From Stigmatella aurantiaca DW4/3-1 (GTDB lineage Bacteria > Myxococcota > Myxococcia > Myxococcales > Myxococcaceae): DNA of 64,000 nt. A program made the translations under genes and the position numbers. The stretch spans positions 5,536,893 through 5,600,892 of the forward strand of contig NC_014623.1 of the NCBI RefSeq assembly GCF_000165485.1, given 5' to 3'. Below the pieces are notes generated by a model. The model did not search any database. It had not been told where the DNA came from and saw only the letters and a program-made list of their open reading frames with translations. Each line of letters starts with the position of its first letter. Positions within the stretch are counted from its first letter, which is position 1. This document shows, one piece after another, positions 38,706 through 47,422 of the stretch.

Positions 38706-40703
38706 CTATTCCGGACCTTTGGCCGAAAGAGCCTCCACGGAAGGGCTTCCCTGCGTATTCGGCTTCGTCGCGGACTCATCGGGCAGCGTCACCGCATTGT
38801 ACGGCCCAATGACCTCGTAGACGTTCACCGGCTCATGGCTCCCCGGAAGGAGACGCGCTGTGAGCAGTTGGCACTTGAAGCTCTCGGCCAACCGCTGGCT
38901 TAGCCGCTCGACGACCAGGATCTGATCCCGCCCGGCCTGGGAGGCCAGGAGGGCCGCGGTGGTCACCACGTCTCCCAGCACCGCGTACTCCAACCGGCCG
39001 AGATCATGGCTGCCCAGCCCACCGGAGACCACCTTGCCCGAATCCAGCCCGATGCTGACGCCATGCGCATAGGGGGATTGCTCTCCGGACCGGAAGGCCC
39101 GCGTCTGGAGCTCCTGGCGGATGGACATGCACGCGCTCAGGGCCCGGTACAGGTGCTCGTGACCGCGGAACACAGCCACCACCGTGTCACCGATGAACTT
39201 GTCCACCACCCCCTGACGCGACGTCAGCTCCGGGACGATGATGTGGATGATGTCGTTCAGCTTCCGGACAATCCCCGCGGGCGCCTCGTTGCGGGTGGCG
39301 GCGGTGAACTCCTTGAAGTTGATGAACACCACCGTGGAGTCCACCCGCTCCCCGGACAGGGCCTCGCGCCCCTGCGTCAATGTGCGCAGCAGCGACAGGA
39401 CCGTGCTCTGGACGAAGAGCGCCAGCAGCTCGTTCTCCTTGATGGAGCGCGCCATCTGGCGCAGCTCCCTCACGTGCCGCAGCGTCTTGTTGAGCGTCGT
39501 CTCGAGATCCTGGAAGTCGAGCGGCTTGACCAGGAAGTCGTACGCCCCGCGATTCATCGCCATGCGCAGGTTGGTCATGTCGCTGTACGCCGAGACGATG
39601 ATGACCTTCGCGAGCGGATAGGCCTCGCTGACGCGGCTGAGCAGGGCCAGACCGTCCATGCGCGGCATGTTGATGTCGGTGACGACCACCTCGATGTCGG
39701 GGTACTGGCGCAGCTTCTCCAGCGCGTTCTCGCCATCGGAGGCGAAGAAGAACTGGTAGACGTTGTCGCGGATCTGCCGGCGGAAGGCCTGCTTCAGCAG
39801 CATCTCCACGTCCGGCTCGTCGTCCACCACGAGGATCCGCGCCGCCTGGGGCCGCTCCGCCGTCTTCACGATCGTCGCGAAGGCGGCGACCATCTCGTGG
39901 GCGGACCCGAAGCGCTGGGTGGGATCCGGGTGCAGGGCGCGCATGAAGAAGCCGTCCAGCTCCGGGCTCAACCCCAGCTTCAGGGTGGAGGGCGCCACGT
40001 CCGGAGGGTGGAAGGTGCCAGACAGCAGGGGCCCGACCAGCTCGATGGGAAAGGGAAACTGGCCGGTGAGGGCCCGGTAGAGCACCACCGCGATGGACCA
40101 GAGATCGCTGCGGTGATCGAGGGCGCGATCGCCGCGGATCTGCTCCGGGCTCATGTATCGCAGCGTGCCGATCATCCCATCCGAAGGTGTATCGAAGGAG
40201 ACTTCCTCGGGGCGCTGAACCAACCGGGCCAGGCCAAAGTCGAGGATCTTCACCACCTCTTCGCCATCGACGCGGGCCAGGAAGATGTTGGCGGGCTTGA
40301 GATCGCGGTGGACGATGCCGGCCGTGTGCGCGGCGGTCAAGGCCTTGCCCACCTGGAGCAGCACGCTCGCCACGGCGGCGGCGGGGACCTGCGGCTGCCG
40401 CCGCAGCCGGGCCTCGAGATCCTCCCCGTCGAGCAGCTCCATGACGATGTACGGGTCCTCGCCCTTGTCCAAGCCGAAGTCGTAGATCTGCACCACGTTC
40501 GGATGACGGAACTGGGCAATGGCCCGCGCCTCTTGCTCGAACTGGCGCCGCGCCGAGTCCGAGGAGATGCGCAGCGAGGTGGTCAGCTTGAGCGCGACCT
40601 TGCGATCCAATTGGGGATCATGCGCCAGCCAGATGGCACCCATGCCACCCCCGGCGATCTTCTTCTCCAGGATGTACCTGCCACCCACCTGGCGTCCCGA
40701 CAT
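38706..40703 (-). CDS. Ser/Thr kinase-receiver-class III nucleotide cyclase fusion
   Basis: 665 aa joining three signalling modules. The Hanks-type kinase (about 10-270) looks active: glycine loop IAGGGMGAIWLA, Lys39 in VALK, Asp134 in HRDLKPANI, and DFG at 155-157. A receiver (about 288-405) has acidic pair VDDEPD, Asp343 in VTDINMPRMDG and Lys393 in LVKPLD. After a helical linker comes a guanylate/adenylate cyclase homology domain (about 455-620) with DKFIGDTVVAVF (Asp506) and the GKVVSGGLGS region. The first metal-binding Asp is replaced: VVFINFKEF has Asn462 where FxD is expected, so cyclase activity is doubtful. No membrane segment. It reads toward the ADC/flavoprotein cassette and may be its regulator. 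Confidence 0.9.
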   Translation of the reverse strand: MSGRQVGGRYILEKKIAGGGMGAIWLAHDPQLDRKVALKLTTSLRISSDSARRQFEQEARAIAQFRHPNVVQIYDFGLDKGEDPYIVMELLDGEDLEARLRRQPQVPAAAVASVLLQVGKALTAAHTAGIVHRDLKPANIFLARVDGEEVVKILDFGLARLVQRPEEVSFDTPSDGMIGTLRYMSPEQIRGDRALDHRSDLWSIAVVLYRALTGQFPFPIELVGPLLSGTFHPPDVAPSTLKLGLSPELDGFFMRALHPDPTQRFGSAHEMVAAFATIVKTAERPQAARILVVDDEPDVEMLLKQAFRRQIRDNVYQFFFASDGENALEKLRQYPDIEVVVTDINMPRMDGLALLSRVSEAYPLAKVIIVSAYSDMTNLRMAMNRGAYDFLVKPLDFQDLETTLNKTLRHVRELRQMARSIKENELLALFVQSTVLSLLRTLTQGREALSGERVDSTVVFINFKEFTAATRNEAPAGIVRKLNDIIHIIVPELTSRQGVVDKFIGDTVVAVFRGHEHLYRALSACMSIRQELQTRAFRSGEQSPYAHGVSIGLDSGKVVSGGLGSHDLGRLEYAVLGDVVTTAALLASQAGRDQILVVERLSQRLAESFKCQLLTARLLPGSHEPVNVYEVIGPYNAVTLPDESATKPNTQGSPSVEALSAKGPE

Positions 40704-40844
40704 GGACCGTCACCTGTGCTTGGTTGCTTCCCCTCATCACAGCACAACTTCCGTCACTGACGTAGAGGGCGGTTCGTCCGGGGCATTCCGTCCTCCCAGG
40801 TTTCTGATTTCTAGACTCTCTCTTGCCCGTTTCCCGGGTTAAAA

Positions 40845-40882
40845 CATGTGACTTCCCGTTTTTTCTGGAGATGTGTCACATG
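40845..40882 (+). promoter_or_regulatory. Inverted repeat enclosing the ribosome-binding site and start codon
   Basis: CATGTGAC (40845-40852) is the exact reverse complement of GTCACATG (40875-40882). The right arm contains the ATG start (40880-40882) of the hydrolase gene, and GGAG (40867-40870) lies in the 22-nt loop. As RNA it could occlude initiation; as DNA it could be an operator. Its exactness and position at the start codon are the reason for listing it. Confidence 0.45.
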
Positions 40883-41944
40883 TCCATGACCCGCCGGCGC
40901 CGTGTCTTGCTTTCCACGCTGGGAGTTCTCGCCCTCCTCGGGGCGGCCGGCGCGGGGGTGGGGTGCCACGCGTTTTCCGCCCCCATGTATCAAGGGCCGA
41001 GGTCGGATCACTTCGATGGGAAGCGGTTCATCAACCAAGATCCGCGCAAAGCGAAGATGAGCTTCCTGGATTGGCAGCTCCACCGGGAGCGGGGCCCCTG
41101 GGCCGATTGGACGGAGGATCCCCCGGGCCCTCCCCCCCCCCAGCGCGTGCCTCGCGGGGCGCTCCGGGTGACGTTCATCAACCACGCCACCACGTTGATC
41201 CAACTGGATGGCCTGAACGTGCTGACGGATCCCATCTGGTCGGATCGCTGCAGCCCGGTGTCCTTCGCGGGGCCCCACCGCGTGCGCCCGCCGGGTCTGC
41301 GCTTCGAGGATCTGCCGCCCATCGACGTGGTCCTCCTCAGCCACAACCACTACGATCACATGGACGTGCCGACGCTGAAGCGGCTGGCGCACCAGTTCCC
41401 GAACGTGCGCTTCTTCGCGGGACTCGGCAACCGGGCATTCCTCGAGTCCAAGGGCCTGCGCAACGCGGTGGACCTCGACTGGTGGCAGGAGGTGCCGCTC
41501 ACCCCGGAGGTGAAGCTGGTCAGCACGCCTGCCCACCACTTCTCCAACCGGGGGCTGAGCGACCAGAACGGCACGCTGTGGACGAGCTACGTGCTCCAGG
41601 GCCCCTCGGGGGTGACGTACTTCGCCGGAGACACCGGGTACGGCAAACACTTCCGCCAGGTGCGTGAGCGCTTTGGCCCTCCCCGGCTCGCCGTGCTCCC
41701 CATCGGCGCGTTCCGCCCCGAGGCCTTCATGGAGGTGGTGCACGTCTCGCCCGAGCAGGCGGTCCAGGCCCACCTCGACCTGGAGGCGCGGCTCAGCGTG
41801 CCCATGCACTTCGGGACCTTCCGGCTGGCCGATGACGGGCAGGAAGAGCCCGTCACCCGGCTGCGCGCGGCCCTGGAGGCCCAACCCGAACCGAAGCCGG
41901 CATTCTGGGTGCTCGGCTTCGGCGAGGGCCGCGACGTGCCCTGA
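40880..41944 (+). CDS. NAPE-PLD-like metallo-beta-lactamase-fold hydrolase, lipoprotein
   Basis: 354 aa from ATG 40880; two nearby in-frame ATGs (40871, 40886) are alternatives, but GGAG at 40867-40870 best fits 40880. The N-terminus MSMTRRRRVLLSTLGVLALL ends in a lipobox (GVGC), so an envelope lipoprotein is predicted; the Arg run is also Tat-like. Zinc-binding motif SHNHYDHMD (HxHxDH) is intact, with further ligands in TPAHHFSNRG, FAGDTGYG and PMHFGTF. The VTFINHATTLIQLDGLNVLTDP block and the overall layout match bacterial N-acylphosphatidylethanolamine phospholipase D and UlaG/RomA-like enzymes. It probably acts on membrane phospholipid derivatives. Its stop codon is directly followed by the stop of the converging ligase gene. 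Confidence 0.87.
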   Translation: MSMTRRRRVLLSTLGVLALLGAAGAGVGCHAFSAPMYQGPRSDHFDGKRFINQDPRKAKMSFLDWQLHRERGPWADWTEDPPGPPPPQRVPRGALRVTFINHATTLIQLDGLNVLTDPIWSDRCSPVSFAGPHRVRPPGLRFEDLPPIDVVLLSHNHYDHMDVPTLKRLAHQFPNVRFFAGLGNRAFLESKGLRNAVDLDWWQEVPLTPEVKLVSTPAHHFSNRGLSDQNGTLWTSYVLQGPSGVTYFAGDTGYGKHFRQVRERFGPPRLAVLPIGAFRPEAFMEVVHVSPEQAVQAHLDLEARLSVPMHFGTFRLADDGQEEPVTRLRAALEAQPEPKPAFWVLGFGEGRDVP

Positions 41945-44122
41945 TCAGGAGATCTTGGGGTCCGTCCGGGGCTCGCCCCCCAGCGCGGAGGAGACCGCGT
42001 GGTGGCCGTTGGCGGGCTTGTCCTCCAGGCCCCCCTTCTCCTGGGCGTTCTTCTCCAGCAACACCTTGGCCGGCGGCTGTTCGTCCGCGGCGCGGCGGGC
42101 CTCCCGCTCCTTGTAGCGGCGGATGGCGGGGGCCATGATCTCACCGATGAGCGTGCGGTAGTCCATGCCAGCGCCCTGGGCGATGAGCACCAGATCGCTC
42201 CAGCCCGGCGTCAGGCCCGGCAGCGGGTTGCACTCGATGAAGTAGAGGCGCCCCTTGTCATCCATGCGGAAGTCGATGCGCGCCACGTCCCGGCACCCGA
42301 GCGCCATGAACGAGCCACGCGCCGCCGCGCGCAGGCGCTCCAGCAGCGCGGGCTCCAGCTTGGCCGGCGCGTCGTAGCGGATGCGGTCGGTCCAATCGAG
42401 CTTGTGCTGGAAGCTGTAGACGGGGTTCTTCTCTTCCTTGTCCAGGAAGACGATCTCCATCGGGGGCAGCACGCGCGGCCGTCGCTCGCCCAGCAACCCC
42501 ACGGTGAACTCGCGCCCGCCGATGTACTCCTCGACGAGGGCCGGCTGCTTGTACTTGCTGGCGATCTCCTTGACCACCTCGCGCAGCTCCGCCTCGCTGT
42601 GGCAGACGCTCTTGCTCACCACGCCCTTGGAAGAGCCCTCCGCCACCGGCTTCACCATCAACGGGAAGGTGAAGTCCTTGTTGAGCCGCTCCTTGCCCGT
42701 GAGCATGAGCTGGAAGTTGGGGGTGTGGATGCCCGCCTGGCGGACGATCTTCTTCGCCAGCGCCTTGTCCAGCGCGATGGAGAGCGTGGCCGGATCGCTT
42801 CCCGTGTAGGGAATGTCCAGCAGTTCCAGCATGGCCGGCACCTGGCTCTCGCGGTTGCGGCCCTTGAACCCCTCGGCGATGTTGAACACCACGTCCAGCG
42901 GGGTGCTGGCCAGCACGCTGGGCAGCTCCTGGTTGGCCTCCAGATCCACCACCTCGTGGCCCCAGGAGGCGATGGCCTCGCGAATGGCCTGGAGCGTGGC
43001 CGGCGAGTCGTACTCGGCCTCGCTGTCCTCGGAGGCATCCACCGTGGGCTTCACGCGCTTGACGTTGTAGGTGAACCCCACGCGCAACGGGCCCGTCTTG
43101 CGCGCGGGCTTGCCCTGGCGCCGGGCCGAGTCCTTGATCTTGTAGCGCTTGGCGGCGCTCTGGATGATGGAGTTGATGACCCCATCCAGGTGCAGCCCAT
43201 CGAGCTCGGCGGAGGCGTAGATGCCCGCGCCCGGCTCCAGGCTGGGCAGCGCGTTGATCTCCAGGAAGTACGGCACGCCGGCGTCGCTGAGCCGGAAGTC
43301 GATGCGGCCCAGATCCCGGCAGTCCAGCACCTGGAAGATCGTCTGCGCCATCTTGCGCACGTCCTCCGCCGTCTTCGCGGAGATGTTCGCGGGGGCGCGC
43401 ACGCGCACGGCGCTGTGGTGCTTCGTCTTCAGCTCGTAGTCGTAGATCGGGTACTTGCGGCCCACGGTGGCGGCCGGGTCAATCACGTACTCCACCGGCG
43501 ACAGGACGCCGTCGTAGTCGTTGTCCACCGCGGCCAGGAACGGCACCGTGAGATCCTTCCCGCCGATGTACTCCTCGACCAGCACGCCGGCCGGGTACTT
43601 GGCGAGCGCCTGGGTCACCTTGGCGCGCACCTCGTCCAGCGTCTCCGCGATGGAGTCCTGGGTGATGCCCTTGGAGGAGCCCTCGAAGTTGGGCTTGACG
43701 ATGACGGGAAAGCGCAGGTTCTCCGCCGTCAGCTCGCTGAGCTTCTCCACGTACTGCCAGCCCGGCGTGCGGATGCCGTGCTTGGCGAGGATGAGCTTGG
43801 TGAGCTGCTTGTCCAGGGTGACCGCCAGCGCGTACGCATCGCTGCCGGTGTAGGGGAAGCCCAGCTCGTCGAAGAGGGCCGGATAGAAGGCCTCGCGGAA
43901 ACGGCCCCGGCGCCCCTCGGCGGTATTGAAGATGAGATCCGGGCTGTAGGCCTCCAACCGGGCCACGGTGCGCGAGGCGGGACCGCTCACCTCGAAGCGC
44001 TCCAGCCGGTGGCCGAGCCGCTCGATGGCGCCCGCCAGGGCGTTGACCGTCTCCTGCGTGTCGAACTCCGCTTCTTCTTCCAGATCGGACAGCCTGAGGT
44101 TGTGCGTCAACGCGATGCGCAC
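41945..44122 (-). CDS. Tandem D-alanine-D-alanine ligase-like ATP-grasp protein
   Basis: 725 aa from GTG 44122 (AAAGGG upstream), made of two Ddl-like units, each about 340 aa, where normal Ddl is 300-360 aa. Unit 1 (1-340): IFNTAEGRRGRFRE, FPYTGSDAYALAVTLDK, FPVIVKPNFEGSSKGI (139-153), LVEEYIGGKDLTV, IDFRLSD and FLEINALPSLEPGAG. Unit 2 (345-690): VFNIAEGFKGRNRESQ, IPYTGSDPATLSIALDK, FPLMVKPVAEGSSKGV (487-501), VEEYIGGREFTV, IDFRMDD and FIECNPLPGLTPGWSD. ATP-grasp and metal-binding motifs look intact in both units. A tail of 45 polar residues follows. It is the last gene of a coupled operon behind the RDD protein. It may ligate two D-amino-acid or peptide substrates; genuine peptidoglycan Ddl is usually single-domain. 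Confidence 0.88.
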   Translation of the reverse strand: MRIALTHNLRLSDLEEEAEFDTQETVNALAGAIERLGHRLERFEVSGPASRTVARLEAYSPDLIFNTAEGRRGRFREAFYPALFDELGFPYTGSDAYALAVTLDKQLTKLILAKHGIRTPGWQYVEKLSELTAENLRFPVIVKPNFEGSSKGITQDSIAETLDEVRAKVTQALAKYPAGVLVEEYIGGKDLTVPFLAAVDNDYDGVLSPVEYVIDPAATVGRKYPIYDYELKTKHHSAVRVRAPANISAKTAEDVRKMAQTIFQVLDCRDLGRIDFRLSDAGVPYFLEINALPSLEPGAGIYASAELDGLHLDGVINSIIQSAAKRYKIKDSARRQGKPARKTGPLRVGFTYNVKRVKPTVDASEDSEAEYDSPATLQAIREAIASWGHEVVDLEANQELPSVLASTPLDVVFNIAEGFKGRNRESQVPAMLELLDIPYTGSDPATLSIALDKALAKKIVRQAGIHTPNFQLMLTGKERLNKDFTFPLMVKPVAEGSSKGVVSKSVCHSEAELREVVKEIASKYKQPALVEEYIGGREFTVGLLGERRPRVLPPMEIVFLDKEEKNPVYSFQHKLDWTDRIRYDAPAKLEPALLERLRAAARGSFMALGCRDVARIDFRMDDKGRLYFIECNPLPGLTPGWSDLVLIAQGAGMDYRTLIGEIMAPAIRRYKEREARRAADEQPPAKVLLEKNAQEKGGLEDKPANGHHAVSSALGGEPRTDPKIS

Positions 44123-44751
44123 GGCTTTCCCTTTCTCACTTTTTTCAGAGCACGGCCGCGGCGCACCTTGGCCGCGGACAGCAATCGTCCCGGGGCACGC
44201 TCGGGCGCCACCGGTGTGCGAGGAGCAACTGTCGCCCCCGCCACAACTTTCCCGTCCACCACCTGGGTCTGGGCCCACATGTCGCCCAGCCTCCAACCGA
44301 GCGGATCTCTCAGGACCCGCCATGCCTCCAGTCCTCCAATGGCCACCAGTCCCGCGGCCGCCGCCACCTGGCCCAGGGGCTGGGGCATCATGCCCAGCAG
44401 CACGATGAGCGCCAGCGGAGCATTTCTCAGGGTGCTGTCCCGGTGACGGGCCGCCGAGCGGGTGGGCAGGTGCATCACCTTCACCCCGAAGATGCGCTTG
44501 CCCACGCTCTGGCCCTGGATCATCCCGTCGGCCAGCAGCAAGAACAGCAGCGCCACCACGGAGCCCGCGGCGCCGCACACGGCCGCCAGTCCCCAAGCCA
44601 CGGCCACGTCCACCAGCCGCGCGCCCACGCGCAGCCAGAGCGACGCCTTGGGATAGGGCGAGCCCGGGGGGGCATCATCCTCGTTGACCAGGCGCAGTGA
44701 GCGGGACCCCCGCTGTGCCGCCATGCACGCACGCTCAGGGGAGGGGCTCAC
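44107..44751 (-). CDS. RDD-family membrane protein
   Basis: About 214 aa. The RDD core is recognisable: WLRVGARLVDVAVAWGLAAV (Arg and Asp in TM1), then VVALLFLLLADGMIQGQSVGKR with GKRIFGVKVM, and a third hydrophobic span around APLALIVLLGM. The C-terminus is basic (KVRRGRALKKVRKGKPCASR). The start is GTG 44751, in a GTGA overlap with the previous gene, and the end overlaps the ligase gene by 16 bp. Function of RDD proteins is generally unknown; some act as Na+ or Li+/H+ antiporters or as folding helpers. Placement between a DUF4177-like protein and the tandem ligase suggests an envelope-linked unit. Confidence 0.82.
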   Translation of the reverse strand: MSPSPERACMAAQRGSRSLRLVNEDDAPPGSPYPKASLWLRVGARLVDVAVAWGLAAVCGAAGSVVALLFLLLADGMIQGQSVGKRIFGVKVMHLPTRSAARHRDSTLRNAPLALIVLLGMMPQPLGQVAAAAGLVAIGGLEAWRVLRDPLGWRLGDMWAQTQVVDGKVVAGATVAPRTPVAPERAPGRLLSAAKVRRGRALKKVRKGKPCASR

Positions 44752-45257
44752 TCCTCGGGCTCCAGGATGAGACCCCGTTCGGGAGGCTCCGCCTCGTCCA
44801 GCCCCGCCAACTGGGCCAGCCGCTCATGGGCACTGATGGGCAGCACCCGGCCCCGCGCGCGCTTCGCGTGGACGCGGGCATGGTCCGCGGCCAGCTCCGC
44901 CGTGAGCGAGCCCGTCTCGGACAGCCGCATCAGCCGCTCCCGGGCCTCTTCCTCGTCGTGCGTGGCCGCGGCCCCCTCCCGGGTGAAGAAGACGAAGGCC
45001 ATGGCGGGCCGCTTGGAGGACTCGCGCATGGCGAACTGCACGCCATCGAGGTTCCAGCCCTGGCCCACCCACTGGTTGACGGTGCGCTCCAGGGCGCCCT
45101 CGTCGACCGTGGACAGCTCAACCACCTTGTACTGGAGGGGACCGGGGGCCCGGACGGCGGACGCCTGGCCCGCCTTGAGCGAAGGACGGGCCCGGCGGGG
45201 GCGTTCAGGCGGAGGTTTTGCCTGCTTGCGTTTCGGCCGCTTCTTCTGAGTGGGCAT
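44748..45257 (-). CDS. DUF4177-like basic protein
   Basis: 169 aa, first gene of the operon running to 41945. The N-terminal 35 residues are strongly basic (PTQKKRPKRKQAKPPPERP). A compact domain follows, LQYKVVELSTVDEGALERTV then NQWVGQGWNLDGVQFAM and AMAFVFFTREG, which resembles the DUF4177 fold (short beta-alpha-beta proteins with the pattern YKVV...LN..G..GW). The C-terminal third is acidic and helical. No signal peptide. The stop overlaps the RDD start by GTGA. No biochemical role is known for the family. Confidence 0.72.
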   Translation of the reverse strand: MPTQKKRPKRKQAKPPPERPRRARPSLKAGQASAVRAPGPLQYKVVELSTVDEGALERTVNQWVGQGWNLDGVQFAMRESSKRPAMAFVFFTREGAAATHDEEEARERLMRLSETGSLTAELAADHARVHAKRARGRVLPISAHERLAQLAGLDEAEPPERGLILEPEE

Positions 45258-45336
45258 CGATTATCCGCCAATCACTTTGCGCGCACTCCGGGGCGCGATC
45301 AAGCGGCTGGACGCGCCGGCCGCCCCGGGGTGTCTC

Positions 45337-46305
45337 CTACAAGAGCTTGGCGGCCTCCAGGGCATGGTAGGTGACGATGAGGTCGGCCCCAGCGCGCTTG
45401 ATGGAGGTGAGCACTTCCATCATGACCCGCTCTCCATCCACCCACCCGTTCTGGGCGGCGGCCTTGAGCATCGCGTACTCGCCGGAAACGTTGTAGGCGG
45501 CCACCGGCACATCACAGCGCTCCTTCACCCGGTGGATGATGTCCAGGTAGGACAACGCGGGCTTGACCATGACCATGTCGGCGCCCTCGGCGAGATCCTG
45601 CGCCAGTTCGTGGAGGGCCTCGCGCGCGTTGCCCGGGTCCATCTGGTAACCCCGGCGATCCCCGAACTGGGGGGTGCTCTGGGCCGCCTCCCGGAAAGGG
45701 CCGTAGAAGCCGGAGGCGTACTTGACCGCGTAGGAGAGAATGGGCGTCTCCCCCTGGTTGGCCTCGTCCAGCGCCTTGCGCAGGGCGAGCACGCGCCCGT
45801 CCATCATGTCCGAGGGTGCGATGATGTCCGCGCCCGCCTGGGCACAGGTCACGGCCATCTGCGCCAGCAACGGGAGCGTCGCGTCGTTGGCCACATGGCC
45901 CCCTTCGAGCACGCCGCAGTGGCCGTGATCCGTGTACTCGCAGAGGCACACGTCCGCGATGACCTGCATGTCGGGGACGGCCTCCTTCACGGCGCGGATG
46001 GCGCGCTGGACGATTCCATCCCGGGCGTAGCCCTGCGTGCCGCGGGCATCCTTGTGGCCCGGAATGCCAAAGAGAATGACGGAGGGAACCCCCAGGGCCT
46101 TGGCCTGCTTGGCCTCCGCGACAGCATGCTCCACCGACAGGTTGAAGATGCCCGGCATGGAGGTGACGGGACGCCGCACATCCCGGCCCTCGACGACAAA
46201 GAGCGGGTAGATGAAGTCAGAGGGGGCGAGCGTCGTCTCTCGCACCATGTCCCGGAGGATGGCGGAGCGGCGCAGGCGGCGGGGGCGATGGAGGGGAAAG
46301 GCCAT
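45337..46305 (-). CDS. hemB: Porphobilinogen synthase (delta-aminolevulinate dehydratase)
   Basis: About 322 aa, the usual length. It condenses two 5-aminolevulinate molecules to porphobilinogen in haem biosynthesis. The metal-site cysteines are present in [17 protein letters not shown] (zinc type), and both active-site lysines are in [15 protein letters not shown] and [12 protein letters not shown] (Schiff base). The C-terminal [16 protein letters not shown] block is also conserved. ATG 46305 is chosen over GTG 46314, nine bases upstream; neither has a Shine-Dalgarno, and TTTATACC just upstream could be a -10 box, so a very short leader is possible. No other haem genes are adjacent. Confidence 0.96.
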   Translation of the reverse strand: MAFPLHRPRRLRRSAILRDMVRETTLAPSDFIYPLFVVEGRDVRRPVTSMPGIFNLSVEHAVAEAKQAKALGVPSVILFGIPGHKDARGTQGYARDGIVQRAIRAVKEAVPDMQVIADVCLCEYTDHGHCGVLEGGHVANDATLPLLAQMAVTCAQAGADIIAPSDMMDGRVLALRKALDEANQGETPILSYAVKYASGFYGPFREAAQSTPQFGDRRGYQMDPGNAREALHELAQDLAEGADMVMVKPALSYLDIIHRVKERCDVPVAAYNVSGEYAMLKAAAQNGWVDGERVMMEVLTSIKRAGADLIVTYHALEAAKLL

Positions 46306-46419
46306 GGGGTGCACGGTATAAACCGAGACCGGGTGCCCGCCACGACTTCGGAGTCTGGGGTGGCTTCCCCGGCAACCAGCAGGCCAGCCGGTGTCATGCC
46401 CCCCAGGCTCCCAGGGGCC

Positions 46420-46788
46420 TCAGGCGGCCCGTCCCGCCTTGAGACAGTGCTTCTCGACTACCTTGACGAGCTGGGAAACCCCGAAAGGCTTGCGCAGGCA
46501 GGCGGCGACCCCCGGAGGGGGCGTGCTGTCGCTGGCCGTCATCAGAACAACGGGCAACGCGGACTTCTGGGGCTCTTCCCGGAGCTGCTCGAGAAACTCG
46601 CGCCCGGACAGAACGGGCATCCACAGGTCCAGAACGATGACGCAAGGCGAGGTGTTCTGCGCGAGGACGTTCAGGCCCTCTTTCCCGTTGGCGGCCGTGG
46701 CCACCTGGAACCCCGCGTCTTCGAGGACGCCTGCCACTGCTTCTCGGACATCCGCATCATCTTCCAACAGCAACACTGTTCCGCGCAT
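46420..46788 (-). CDS. Stand-alone response regulator receiver (122 aa)
   Basis: A single REC domain with no output domain. Acidic pair Glu9-Asp10-Asp11 (LLLEDDADVRE), phospho-acceptor Asp54 (IVLDLWMPVLSG), Thr in LMTASDS and Lys in CLRKPFG are all present, so it should be phosphorylatable. It is unusually close in sequence to the divergently transcribed receiver at 46963-47400; both share TAANGKEG, DLWMP and ACLRKPF. Single-domain receivers serve as CheY-like or phosphorelay proteins. The upstream 174 bp are shared with the divergent gene. Confidence 0.92.
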   Translation of the reverse strand: MRGTVLLLEDDADVREAVAGVLEDAGFQVATAANGKEGLNVLAQNTSPCVIVLDLWMPVLSGREFLEQLREEPQKSALPVVLMTASDSTPPPGVAACLRKPFGVSQLVKVVEKHCLKAGRAA

Positions 46789-46962
46789 GGGCTTCTCTCC
46801 CGGTTGACCCTTGTCAGCGCGGTCCCTCCCCCCCTTGTCGCAGAGTGCGCCAGGTCCATCGGCTCAAGACCTGTTCAAAGCATGCCAGAGCCATCACCCC
46901 CTGGCACTTGCCGGCTGCTCTCACGATGTCGACCCTGGCCTCCCAACGAGAGGAACTCAACA

Positions 46963-47400
46963 ATGAGCACTCCGGCGAGCATCCCGTGCGCATCCATCGA
47001 GGTCGGATCCAAGACCGGATCGTTGAGCGTGAACCCCCTCGCGCGGCGAGGTCCCCTGCTGGTGGTGGAGGATGATCCCGGCATCCGGGAGGCCCTGACC
47101 GGGCTGCTCGAGGAGGCGGGGTTTCATGTCGCGGCGGCCGCCAACGGGAAGGAGGGGCTTCAGGTCATGGCCCGCCTGGGCCTTCCCTGCCTCGTCCTGG
47201 TGGATCTGTGGATGCCGCTGATGTCGGGCTGCGAATTCATCTCCCACTTGAGGGAGCACCCCAACCGGCGCAACCTCCCGGTGGTGGCCATGACGGCCAG
47301 CGAGAGCCCGGCGCCCGCGGACGTGGAGGCCTGCTTGCGCAAACCCTTCGCGTCATCGGCCCTGCTGGATCTCGTGAAGGCGCACTGCACGCGCAAGTAG
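46963..47400 (+). CDS. Stand-alone response regulator receiver with N-terminal extension (145 aa)
   Basis: REC domain preceded by a 30-residue extension (MSTPASIPCASIEVGSKTGS...). GAGGAA lies 9 nt before ATG 46963. Acidic residues in LLVVEDDPGIREAL, phospho-acceptor in LVDLWMPLMSG, Thr-Ala-Ser in VAMTASES and Lys in CLRKPFAS are intact. The body is a near paralogue of the divergent receiver at 46420-46788, and the N-terminal extension is unique to this copy. A longer frame upstream is non-coding-like. The pair looks like a local inverted duplication that has been kept. Confidence 0.9.
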   Translation: MSTPASIPCASIEVGSKTGSLSVNPLARRGPLLVVEDDPGIREALTGLLEEAGFHVAAAANGKEGLQVMARLGLPCLVLVDLWMPLMSGCEFISHLREHPNRRNLPVVAMTASESPAPADVEACLRKPFASSALLDLVKAHCTRK

Positions 47401-47422
47401 CGCGGAGACGCCGCGGCAGCCG

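Noticed and set aside
46901-46920. TGGCAC-TTGCC-like sigma-54 promoter before the receiver at 46963
   Set aside because: The distance between the GG and the next usable GC does not match the -24/-12 rule.
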